Shown here piece after piece: positions 24,001-34,517 of a stretch of 64,000 bases of DNA. The notes below the pieces were generated by a model. The model made no database searches, had not been told where the DNA came from, and saw only the letters and a program-made list of their open reading frames with translations. The stretch comes from Echinostoma caproni (lineage: Eukaryota > Platyhelminthes > Trematoda > Plagiorchiida > Echinostomatidae): positions 49,468-113,467 of the forward strand of contig UZAN01039627.1 of assembly GCA_900618425.1 (NCBI GenBank). Reading direction: 5' to 3'. A program made the position numbers and the translations under genes. The first letter of the stretch is position 1; every line of letters starts with the position of its first letter.

Positions 24001-27000
24001 CTTATCTTCCGGGGAATTCGGTAGACGTTGACTCACCCTGAAGTACATGCTAATCACCTAAGACTGAGTCAGGACTATGGACATTTATACATGTACTTTT
24101 AAATGAACCGAAAACCTTTATTCGTTACCTCAATATATTAGTGTATTAAAACGGGATGTGCTACCCTTTGTGTATGAAATCTCATTCAATCAAAATCCGA
24201 ATTAAATAATAATGAGAACTAAAATAGAACCGGAATCGATTTGGCTAATGTGCTAGCCCCCTGAAATAGTACCTCATTGATGTCAAGAATCCAGGTGATT
24301 TGCATTTGTCGAGATTCTCGGATATTGCCATCATAACGTGGGAGGAATCTGCATTTTCGTTGCGTTCTAATCAAATGATTCTTCACTACTAGCTAGCACC
24401 GCTGGAATACCATTATCCAAATGGACCTTTCCGAATCAACACGCCTTCTGCCTGGAGTTGTTCAATCACGGAAGGGGTCGAAGATATAAAGTGATGTAAT
24501 TTTTTCGGTTTCAAACGATGAAGTTGCAGAACAAACCATTAAATAAAAACGAGCTGTAATACATTCCTGGTTAGTGACTTTCCATATATGTTCAGGCAGC
24601 CACTGAACAAAGGGGCACGGGAGACCGAAAGCAAAATCTTTTCATAAATCACGGTCTGACCGAAAGATAACAATACTAATAATAATAATAATAATAATAA
24701 TAATGTCTGAATCCGGAACAGATTTATCGCCCAAGACTGACAGAGGAAATTGCTTCTAGAGAAGCTATCGCTATCACCAAAACCCTTAGACCGGCATTTA
24801 TCTAGTTGCAGAGCTCAATCCTAAAGGAATCAATTGATGGCCCTGGTGCAGATCCCGGAGAATATAATGATCATCGTTCGATTTTGGAATTTCAAAAGTT
24901 TACCGTCTACTCTGGTCGTTTCTTACTAGAATCTAATTAAAAGATTGGTTTTCGAACGGAGTATCGCAGGACTAGACTTTTCCTGCATTACATAATACAT
25001 TTCAAATTGATTTTTGAATTGAATAAATCCTGAGATATTTCGAATTACTTCAAGAAAAATCAAAGGAATGTTTATTCTTTCTCCTGTTATATAATACTAT
25101 GACTCAAAACTACGTGATCTGTTCCACCAGAAATCATGTTACTTTAAAAAGCATTTCAGATCTGTGGATTTGGTTGCGGATTGAAATCGGTTTTAGGCAA
25201 TGTTGGGAAAGTACCCTGAAAAGCTGACAAACGGTATACAGCTCTGTCATTGTTGTACTGTATTTGATTTTAAATTTTGTAAATGTGATAATGTGTTAAA
25301 ACCGTAAGCTCATTGTGTTTGTGCACTATGAACAATGTTAAAATTAACCGATTATCGATGGCTCTATGCAGTTGTTTAAAAGTCTCTCGCCAATATGTGG
25401 TGATAGAATCAGTTTTATCCCATGTGTTTTTACACATGATAGAAACCGCTTGAAACGTGTTGTTGCGTCGCTTTGCATAAGACTGATTCGAAACTGACAC
25501 AGTACCAATCGCACTCTGAGTTCTACTGTGCCTAATCCTGTGACATTCCACAAACCGAGCAAAGAAGTTTGTAATCATTCTGCAGTGACAGATTCCGCTA
25601 GAGCTTGCTGGGTGAGAGAAATGGTATTGGCAGTAATTTGCCTTGCATTATCGCGAAAAGCAATCCCGAGCGACAATTGCTCGCGTTTTGTTGAATAACA
25701 ATTTATGCAAACAAGGTCGGGACGGGGAAGACACACAACATAGCTTGATCCGGATAGTCAGTCTTGACAAGATACGTTCCATCACCAATCCGATGCAGAA
25801 TGAGAATACGGTTGATCGGCGCGTTCTGCTTATTTTGTGCACACACACAGACGCACTCAGCTGGCAAGCAGCACATATGGCTGGGATTAATTTCTGGACT
25901 GGCGCTTACGGATACTTTTCTCGGAGATTTATTGACCGACTGCGCTCTGCTTCACACTACCTCAGAGTATCACTTGCTTTTTTACGAAAAAATGGTCTTC
26001 ATGCTTCTTTTAAAAGGAAGAAAATGTTGCGTTGATTCCCCTGAATGTATCATGAATATACTGAAACAGTTTTCGAGATTTCAACACTTTACCTCAAAGA
26101 GATCGACCTGGATGTTCATTCAAAAATAAGGCTCTCAAACAGATGAACTGAATCCAGTGATGCAACCTTAAATTTTTTTCCTATCTCAACTTCATTAGCC
26201 GCGTTTTGATAGAGTTGATGCATTCTTTTAGGCGACCGTACTCAAGGCTCTCGTGTCGCAGGTTAGTTTACCTGATTCCCGGGCAGGATGTATCCCTGCT
26301 CAAAGTCTCGAAAACTTGAGACGATACGCGGATGACAAGTTAATGGACGACGAGAGTAGTAGTACAGACGATGTGAGCACAGGATTGCGACGAAACACTA
26401 CCAGTCACATCATCCGTAAAAGCCGGCGGAGGTCAATCATGTTTTGAACAAAGAAGCAGAATAAACTGCTGGACCACTTTGGCCGTAGATGTGCATTTCT
26501 TTTAGTTACAAATTTTGAACACGCTAATTCACTCCAGAAATTCATGTTCATTTCTGACCATTGTGGGAAACTGCCAATCACAACCTTTTGTGCTCTCCAA
26601 ACATACTACTCACAAATATGAGTAGTATCTCACAACATAATTAGAACGGTTAAGGTTGTCATTTGGAACACTATTTGGTATAATAATATTTAATTCAAAA
26701 CTGTAATGCCAGTCGTCACACCAACTTATGTGTTAAATACTTGATAAGGGAACCCGTTAAAATCTCGTGATGTTCACTTATAGGTTAGAATATCTGTCTA
26801 TTTGGTAAAACAAATTAGCTTTTCCACAATACCAATTGGTGAATAACTTGTTACGAACAACTTGATAACAATCAATAAAATGAGACAAGCTTCTACATTC
26901 TAGGACACCGAGTAAAACAATCACAGCCTTGGATTAATTATTCTCAGTCCATAGTCTCTCGAGCTGTCCTGTGGTGAAAAGACGTGTCAAGAGGAGGAGA

Positions 27001-30000
27001 CTAGCTGCCGGGATCCAAAGAATTTGACTAGAATGGTTGCAACCTTTAAGAATGGCTAGAACTGAAACCATCTGGCCATCTGTCGCAAAGAAAATGGTGT
27101 TTTTTTTCAGAACACATATGGATCATTTTTCCTGTTGATCGAAAGCTGAGATATTTACTTTAAAAGGCTGTACTGAAGTTACTAACCAAATAATAAACAT
27201 CTGTAGCTCATTTTCTTATTTTGGAAACGGCAGTTCCATATATTTTCATATCCTCACAGAGAATAATTAAGCATATACTGACTAACCAGGCTCAATACCT
27301 ATCGAACAACAACCGCAAGCAATGCATCTTCTCGTTCACTCATTTAAAAACCTTCTCACTATGAACTTTTCTTATGCTTTCCCATTCTCCCTTACAACGT
27401 GCGTATTCCAACTATGTTCAAGGCTGTGCGACGTAAAGTGATCTATTGTGATACACCAGACGGAATTCGTCTTACAACGAATTTCCTTCGACCAAATTGT
27501 GGTCCATTCATTAAGCAAAATTTATGGACCTAACGAAACTGGTGAAGACAATCGATGTGGGATAGAATTAGACCAGTATTTCACCGAACTTTTTTCCCAC
27601 AAATCACCAAGAACTTGAAACGCATCATCGTTGGTTTTATAATTTATCATGCAACCACTATTCTCAGGTTCTCTCTTATTCTATTCTTGTTTACCCCGTT
27701 ACAGTTCGACAACCATACGAAATAGGTTTGTGGGCCATCTGTTTCCCAAATAACGCCACTTGTCTTTCATTGATCTACTATCTTCAAGATGATTGGAGTG
27801 AGTCAACATTTTCATTCATTTCCTGATATCAATTTGAAACAGTTATGACTAACTGAATTCATCAACCGAATTACCCTTATTTCAGTTGTACAGAAGTGCG
27901 CTAAAGTATTTCCTTTCTGACTAATTTCAGTTTTATTTATCAACTATATTAATACTTGAGCTTTAGAAAATTTCATCTGCGGAATATAAACTAATCACGA
28001 TCACTGTTCTCAGGACTCATCATGGCTTGTTTATTATTATTTGGAAAACATATTTACTTCAGTATAATTGTTGTTTCCCATACAAACTCTCAAGTGTTTC
28101 ACAGTTTTGAGTAGAGCTGTATATATGCATCATGATATTGTCAAAAAGCTACTGTGTGTGTGCAAAATTCAATGATTTTGAGGTTTGTGGATTGCATTGC
28201 TGTATTTTATCATTTCAAAAACGTAAGCATACTGTAGGTTCCCATGGTGGTTAAACTGAAACAACAAAGGGGAAATAGTTTCCTGATCATGCAAAAATTT
28301 GATTGTCTGGAAAGACTGGTTGAGAGATCGTTTGAGTGATTAAATTGTTGATAAATCGATTAATTTATTGAGTGATCAAATGTGATTCGGGTAATTAAAA
28401 ATTTTCGCGGTTTCACAAAATAAACAACGAAGTAGAATTCAATTACAAGATTGATTACTTGATCAGCTGGTTTATTGGTTGTTGAGGTGATCGAATGATT
28501 AACTGATTGATTCGTCAATCGATTGATCGACCGACTGAGATTTAAGTAAACAAAAGTTTCTAGATTTCAACGAGAACCAAACAACTAACATGAGACAATA
28601 GTCAACAATTTGGTGGTAATACCAATAAAAAAAAATTGTAAAATAATAAACTTATTGTACACACGAATATTGTTCACTGTATCCTAGAAATCTTTTATTG
28701 ATTTAATAAACTCACCGAAATTGCTCAATGATGACAACTGAATAGTAGTATTGTATGACATTTACTTATGTTCCTAATTAAATGATGAACAAATCAAATC
28801 TCTACTAAAAGTGATTGTCAATTCAATTTATGGATAAGTTGACTATCGAACAATAAACCATCTGCTGACCTGAAATATACCCGTATTCCGAAACCTCAGG
28901 TATCTGCTTACTTCTAATCATATGCCAGTTTGTAAGAAAGTAACACCCGATACCATGAAGTAATTTGAAATTGAGCGCTACAGAGTAACGCGTAAGGGAG
29001 TGATCACATCGCGCAGTTATACGGAAAACAAACACGTGACTCGTGGATGATTACTACGATAATATTCAAAGGCAGAAAATATAGCGATCAAGCTTGTTTT
29101 CGTATATTTTTGTATGTTACCACAGCCTTGTCTGCGACGTTCTCGAGAAGCACATGCAGGGGAAAGACAGATCAATGCGACTTTTGTTACATTCGAATGA
29201 CCTTCATTCACGCGTAACGTTTCAGACCACGTGAGAATGGGCGAGGCCAAGGCTACTGGGTGGCGGAAACCATGTTCTTCTGTCTGCTGGTGTTGAGATC
29301 AGTATTTTGATTGCGACTGCCCCTGCCGTTACCGGACAATGTAAGACTTGTTAGGGGCATTTTCTAGGCGACTATAAACACATCGTGGTCTATCTGGTAC
29401 CCTGTGCTTAGCCAGGCAGGCCTAGGTTCTCTGATCAATTGTTAAAATTGTTTCATTTTTTGTCCCGCAAAACTTACCGAACATGTTTAAATGAAGAGAT
29501 CCTAAATCACGGATGACCAGAGGATAGACATTATTCTTAAGCACAGCTGTAGCCGGCTTGTGAACAAAGAGCGTGGATTGGGGACTAGATACGTTCCTCT
29601 AATCGCAGCAAAACAATAACCAGCGAGAGTGTGGCCCATCTCGCTGTGATAGACCAAAGATAAAGGTTGCATTCCAGCTACCATGGCCCCACCCGTCGTA
29701 CGGGACAAAACGAGCCATGACCTTAATCACGCGATGATTACGCATCATGGTGTCACGCGTGTATGAAGGTCATTCGAGATTTACATAAGTGATCTTGATC
29801 TGTCTTCCATTTCCATATGCTCCCTTGGAACAGAGAAATTTCTCTTTGCGTTCACTCATTATCACCAATTGGATTGGTTTCGGCTAAAATCCGGAACACC
29901 AAAAATGACAATGCAATTGGTGACTTTATGTATAAACCCTTCAGGTTTGTAAGCTTGGGGAATTATCGCTCTTCTTGTTTGAATATGTGAATTCTGGTGT

Positions 30001-33000
30001 GCTGACTGCATATGCTGTCGATTAAAACAGTATCTGTGATGTAGTTAAACAAACTGTCCGATGCTTTCAACTGCGGACTAACGAGTTTGCTTTGTGTGAG
30101 CAGTTCAAGCTTAGTATAACTACTCGCGGATATTTCCACATGACGGCTTGTCCGACCCGTCATTATCGTCTTTTTGATCCTTTCAAGTTCGTGAGCGCAA
30201 ACGCTTCCATCCAGAAATTACCCAAGAACTCACATCCTTCAGGACGGGATAAACCAGCTTGTACATGTGCTGTTTCCTTTCAGAGGTACACACTTCCATC
30301 ATTTGTTTCCTTGGATGTGCATGTCTTTTTGGAATGCTCGGACTGGGGTTGGCCACCACCGGAGCGTGTCGTAGTGCACTGATCCCTCGACTTTACTATT
30401 ATCATTCCGCCGGGGAGTGCTTTCTTGTGTCCAGTAAGTGTTCTTGCACTTTATGCTCACCCTCAATGCAGCATTGATCGGTCGATTTGCTGGTTGATCA
30501 GTCAACGAATAAGGCAATCTTAATGTTGGTTCGTTTGTACGGTTCGTCAGTCAAAAGTAGCTGTTTATATGAATATTAATATCCCCTAAGTGAACATATC
30601 TTCACGCATGAACTCAAAAGTATTCTAGTATCGTGCCGCCGCACCATAAGCGCTCTAGTACTGAAATCGCTCGCACACACTGCAAGCAAGACCCAACTTG
30701 CCAGCAGTCATTCAGTTTGAGAACCACTTGTTATGCGTCAGACATGCAGTTCCTTATCAGACGTTGATGTGGAACTCAACGAATTAATTTTTCTTAACAC
30801 TGCTAAACGGTGTGCAAGGGAATGCAAATATACTAGAAAGATGCACAAAATGCAAGTATTGGAAAAGTCTCAAGAATATTCCAGCAGTTATATAACATTA
30901 TATTACTAGTTGTGCACGGCGTTTTTTCAATTAATTCACCGTAGAGCAAATATAAGTAATGAATAGAACGTCCTCAAAAACAAATCTAGATGAACACAAA
31001 GCTCACGCCATTTTCTCATCAAAGACGCACTGTCTGAAATCCGTAAACGTTTTCATATTACACTGAGTGGTATTTAAAAGACTAGAGTCGATTTTCATGA
31101 GCGTATTTTAGAAATACTCATCGCCACCGTACAGCTATATGTTTAATGCGCTTTCTCACCCAATCAACCATAAAAGGTCATAATCGTGACTCAGTTACCT
31201 CCACATAACTTGTATGTGCGTTCAATGTTTGTATAAGAGCACATATTTTGAAGAGTTTTAATAGTAATCATAATTGTACTTCCATACTTTGAATGAAATT
31301 CAGATGAGAATAATAATTTAATATATACAATAACAATATATAATATAATTTATAGTTGATTCTCGCTCACCAACCGGATCAAACAAGCCCCTATAAACGA
31401 GATTTCTGATGGAAAACGATTCACAAACAGGAATAACAGGTTATTGTGCTATTTCGTTGCATAGCTGAGTAATACTTTATTAGTGCAACCCACAGCACAT
31501 GGATGAGCCGGAATGACTTGTGGTTTTGTAGCAGGTAAAATTTTTATCGCATTCCGTGATGGTACATTCAAATCCCATCACCGCCAACTTACTGTTCTGT
31601 TTATTTGTATTTCCTGTCAGAAACGTGGTCCAATACGCAGCAGTTTTAAAAGGTATTTTATGATCCATTCCAGTGGTATACAGATTCGATCTTTCGACTA
31701 CTCAAATAAATCAAGTATCACGCTCAGTAGTTCGATATTGACTGTCCATTCAGAGTGATCCCGCACTGAGAAAGGCTTACCTATGAGGTAATATCAGTCA
31801 CAGTCACAGAAATGGATTACCGCTGCAGCAGATCATGTCAGTTAAATTCGAGCTGCTAGTTCATATGCAGCTGTCAAGTGCTTAAAGACAATACATGAAC
31901 AGATTAATAAACTGATGGTAATTGGGGAGTTGATTCAGTGCTGCTGATGCATTACGATAAACATGATTCATTCATTCGGGCTGGATCAGGGACAACGAAG
32001 GAGTTGCTTTTACTTGTGTGAAGGGGTTGTTACTGGCGGCAAATCTCAAGATGAAAACAACTAGTTAGTCTTTACCGGCAAGTATTCCTTGGTTTCGTGC
32101 AGGAACGTTTCTTTTCGCAACGTGAGTGACTCAGAAAGGGGAAGATATAAACGGTTCTACACGGATACAAAATGTTTCCATTTGGGAAGTCTGTAACTTG
32201 AACTGAAGAGTCCTAAAGTGCGGTCATGCATGTTGAAGCAAACATCTCCTTCACCCTAATGCGACTTTTGGAGAAGATTTTCCACTTTCATAATTTATGA
32301 TCAGGACTACGGGATGAAACGATTGTGGTTAAGGAAGCTGACAATTTTGAGGGAAACCAAGTAACGATAACCATCCGTAGGACTTATTAGACCAACGAAA
32401 GAAGAATAACAAAATTAGGAAAATTTCACGGATGCATAAAGAGGGACTGGGTAATTGCCGTATTGGTTGGTTTTGTACTAAGGAATGAAAGCGGTAATGT
32501 AGAGGATTGGTTGACCGAAGTGAATATAACACCTAAGCCACTGATTCCTATTATTATACTTGATAATAGCATCATGGCCTTTATGATATGGGACCGTTCA
32601 ATGACCGCGATTAGTCATGTCTTCCGAGGGCAGATAATTTTCAGTGAAGATTATTCAACACATCGAATGCGTTCACTGATATGGAGAAGATTTCCAATCA
32701 GTGATAAAAAATTGCATCTTATAATATTAGAATTGCACATGTGCATTGCATTCTTATTACATAGAACCACTTACCCGCCAATCTGGTGTTTACTGTGGTG
32801 CCCTTGAATGATTTTGGAATTTCTTTAAATATACCTCCTAAAAAGGTTATTTCCACTGTCCAACTTGTCAACCACGCAATTTATCAAATACAATGACAAT
32901 TGGTGTTGTTTTACCGCCTGTTGAGCGTAGTCCATGCGATGGACAGCACATACTTACTGGGTGGAAAAATACAAACGGTATTCTGAGAAAAAGGCAAAAA

Positions 33001-33971
33001 TCCACTCGGAGAGGATGTCAAACGGCACAACCCAATTGAAAAGCAAGTTAACAAAATGTTCACAAGGTAGCTCTTATACGGAATCAGCCGCTGGAGTCAG
33101 TTTTCAGATGATCTGATGGTATTGTGTGACTCATAGCCCTGTGGAGGCTTGGAAGACTATACAATTGATGAATACTCACTACTACTGACTCATATTAGTC
33201 TTATTTTTTATTTCATTTTCGTTAAATGACCCCAATGATTTGAACACCTCAATATTTACCATTTGTTTCAGTCTTTTGGTTCTTTATCATCTAATTCCTC
33301 TTTCTTCAGGTATATCAACGGCAAGTTCATTGGTGTTATACCCAATTTCAGCAAGTGCCTGTATTCGCAACCTGATCAGTGATGGAGTGATAAAACTCCC
33401 CGGTTGGTCCTCTTCCCAAGAACCAGACAATCTGGATGCAATGCAACGCTACGCGTATACTTATTATCTGACTTGGATTGCCGCTGTTTTCTTTATGAGT
33501 TCATTTTTTTGTATGAACTTAGACCTACTGATCCAATCGTTTGTCAAACCAGTGCCTTTTCTTTCGGCCTTGGCAAATTACTTATACTGTAGTTTTCGAA
33601 GGCGTTCCCGACACCGTTCACGGACAAGTCGAGCCCGATCAATTTCTGCTGTGAGCAGCACAAATCCGCGCGCGGGAACACAACTGTCCACAAGTCCCAC
33701 AAACCCGAGCATGGGAGCACACAAAGCTCCCGATGCTCCAAACGAATCTCATCCAACACGAGCAAACCCAATTCCAGAAATTCTGCTAAGCAGTTACGAT
33801 GAGGAAGCCTCTATTGAGGGCCAGCCTATCGACATGGAATCAAGCAAGCATTCGAAACGAATATCTCGGACATCGCACAGTGAAGAGGACATTCATGGGA
33901 CTGGTGAGGAAGGAGACGAAGAAGACGATGAGGATGGAGATGACGATGATGCGGATGGGGAGTGGATTTAA
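20677..33971 (+). CDS. claudin-like tetraspan membrane protein (gene 1, 4 exons)
   Basis: The joined exons 20677-21049, 27705-27797, 30284-30433 and 33310-33971 give 1278 nt, or 425 residues plus stop. All three introns are phase 1 with GT/AG ends. Seen: a hydrophilic N-tail (1-95); TM1 about 97-115; loop 1 from PAW (W119) to GLWAICFPNNATC (132-144) with a possible N-glycosylation site at N141; TM2 about 160-182; TM3 about 199-222 followed by CIRNLI; TM4 about 256-276; and a cytoplasmic C-tail of about 150 residues with basic RRRSRHRSRTSRAR and a strongly acidic end. W..GLW..C......C in loop 1 plus four TMs is the claudin/PMP22/gamma-subunit pattern, so a role in epithelial or tegumental junctions or as a channel accessory subunit is inferred. 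Claudins are usually 200-300 residues, so both tails are long here. ATG 20677 directly follows an acceptor (TTTTTTTTAG), so a 5' UTR exon or a spliced leader probably lies upstream. The subfamily is not resolved. Confidence 0.82.
21056..22960. other. gene 1 intron 1, proximal part
   Basis: No further exon of gene 1 is supported here. Several frames of 60-80 codons on both strands lack any domain. A single ambiguous base lies at 22627. Confidence 0.45.
22967..23615. other. assembly gap 1 (649 N)
   Basis: This is a run of N inside gene 1 intron 1. The nine bases AGCGACTGT lie against the gap on both sides (ending 22966, and from 23616), so the gap may be a collapsed repeat or a failed contig overlap. 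Open frames drawn across it are meaningless. Confidence 0.99.
24677..24704. repeat. (TAA)n microsatellite
   Basis: About nine perfect TAA units within gene 1 intron 1. Confidence 0.95.
26232..26447 (+). CDS. candidate 30-bp micro-exon, or a 3'-terminal exon
   Basis: Acceptor GCATTCTTTTAG ends at 26231. Two readings are possible. (1) A 30-bp micro-exon 26232-26261 before donor GTTAGT. It is phase 1/1 and would insert GDRTQGSRVA between exons 1 and 2 of gene 1, inside extracellular loop 1. (2) A terminal exon in frame 0, open from ATVLKALVSQ to the stop at 26447, with a charged Ser/Asp/Arg-rich end (RRYADDKLMDDESSS, SRRRSIMF) and an AATAAA at 26460-26465. This would belong to an unseen transcript. 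Spliced from exon 1 without the donor, the frame stops after 11 residues. Neither reading is proven. Confidence 0.4.
   Translation, partial: ATVLKALVSQVSLPDSRAGCIPAQSLENLRRYADDKLMDDESSSTDDVSTGLRRNTTSHIIRKSRRRSIMF
26598..26640 (+). repeat. palindromic repeat P, copy 1
   Basis: TACTACTCA and its complement TGAGTAGTA surround a 6-base centre, followed by TCTCACAA. The same unit recurs at 54440-54470 (same orientation, partly decayed) and 63530-63570 (opposite orientation). This is a small hairpin-forming dispersed repeat of unknown origin. Confidence 0.65.
27705..27797 (+). CDS. gene 1 exon 2: claudin loop 1 signature (GLW..C......C)
   Basis: Acceptor TTTACCCCGTTACAG ends at 27704 and donor GTGAGT begins at 27798. 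The exon is 93 bp, phase 1 at both ends. In the frame set by exon 1 it reads VRQPYEIGLWAICFPNNATC and then LSLIYYLQDDW. GLW followed by two cysteines seven residues apart is the defining extracellular motif of claudins, where the cysteines form a disulfide. It is short enough to be missed by gene finders, yet without it TM1 and TM2 would be joined by an implausibly short loop. Frame, splice sites and motif all agree. Confidence 0.88.
28310..28545. repeat. degenerate (TGAT)n-like tract
   Basis: There are many scattered TGATTGAT, GATCGA and TTGATTA units over about 235 bp, like an old tetranucleotide array broken by substitutions. No coding signal is seen. Confidence 0.55.
29230..29780. repeat. 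possible old interspersed repeat in gene 1 intron 2
   Basis: This block has a more balanced base composition than the AT-rich sequence around it and a 68-codon minus-strand frame (29502-29708) without a known motif. Such blocks in trematode introns are usually old transposon pieces, but I could not match it to another copy in the window. Confidence 0.25.
30284..30433 (+). CDS. gene 1 exon 3: TM2 and start of TM3
   Basis: Acceptor GTGCTGTTTCCTTTCAG ends at 30283 and donor GTAAGT begins at 30434. The exon is 150 bp, phase 1 to phase 1. It encodes VHTSIICFLGCACLFGMLG, continuing as GLATTGACR, a typical claudin TM2 with its following cysteine. A short cytoplasmic loop RSALIPRLYYYH and the beginning of TM3 (SAGECFLVS) follow. 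Confidence 0.85.
33310..33971 (+). CDS. gene 1 exon 4: TM3, TM4 and C-tail
   Basis: Acceptor CCTCTTTCTTCAG ends at 33309. Two bases complete a serine codon, then ISTASSLVLYPISASACIRN continues TM3. Loop 2 carries LPGWSSSQEPDN, then TM4 (YYLTWIAAVFFMSSFF). The tail has an Arg/Ser-rich stretch (RRRSRHRSRTSRAR), a Ser/Thr/Pro/Asn region and a run of about 20 mostly acidic residues before TAA at 33969-33971. Confidence 0.87.
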
Positions 33972-34153
33972 CTGACTCACTCACTGACTGACGATTGAAT
34001 TGCTGTCCAACTGAATGATTGACTTGCGCCTTTGTACAAATGTGCAATTTTCGGTAACACGGAAAAGGTCTGCTTCGCGTTTTTACCAGTTTATTACAAC
34101 TACCATCAGTGTCTTAAGGGATGTAACTGTGTTGTTTTTCTCTGTCTACCTCG

Positions 34154-34159
34154 AATAAA
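34154..34159 (+). terminator. poly(A) signal of gene 1
   Basis: AATAAA, 183 bp after the gene 1 stop codon, followed by a T/G-containing stretch. It is the first canonical signal after the stop and sets the likely end of the transcript near 34175. Confidence 0.65.
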
Positions 34160-34437
34160 CACTTTCGTTTAGCCATTCCGATTGAGTAATTCAAACCACA
34201 TCCTGCACTTGCCTCGTGTGAACCCAACGGGTTATCAAACAAAGGCCCCATACCTATCCTTCTCTTTTAAATGCACGAACACGCATAATTAAACAAAGGC
34301 ATTTTGAAGAAAAAAACATTGCCACATACCGTTTGTTTGATTTTATTACCAATACCTATCAAACCGAAATCGTGATGTGATTCTTATCAGTGTTTTACTG
34401 ATCCTTTTATTCGTTTACTTTCTTTATTTTTTTCCAG

Positions 34438-34517
34438 TCACAATGTCTTACGCGCACATGACTGTCCACGAGTCAATACGACCGTCCATACAACTAAGTC
34501 TACCAGTGCAATTTCAG
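34438..34517 (+). CDS. gene 2 exon 1 (start codon)
   Basis: A long pyrimidine tract and acceptor (CTTTATTTTTTTCCAG, ending 34437) is followed by TCACA and then ATG at 34443. The exon ends at donor GTTTGT (34518) in phase 0. An acceptor five bases before the start codon means the mRNA 5' end comes from another exon or from a trans-spliced leader. The gene 1 poly(A) signal is only 278 bp before this acceptor. Confidence 0.6.

Noticed and set aside
25156..25215. Alternative claudin loop exon reading DLWIWLRIEIGFRQCWE
   Set aside because: It has LW and one cysteine but no GLW..C......C, and the donor (GTACCC) is weak. The exon at 27705-27797 fits far better.
25643..26035. A 130-codon frame in gene 1 intron 1
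   Set aside because: It overlaps another frame of similar length in the next phase, has no domain, and does not fit the phase 1 splicing of gene 1.
28180..28240. GLW codons before a GTAAGC donor
   Set aside because: A stop codon directly precedes GLW, there is no acceptor, and no cysteine pair follows.
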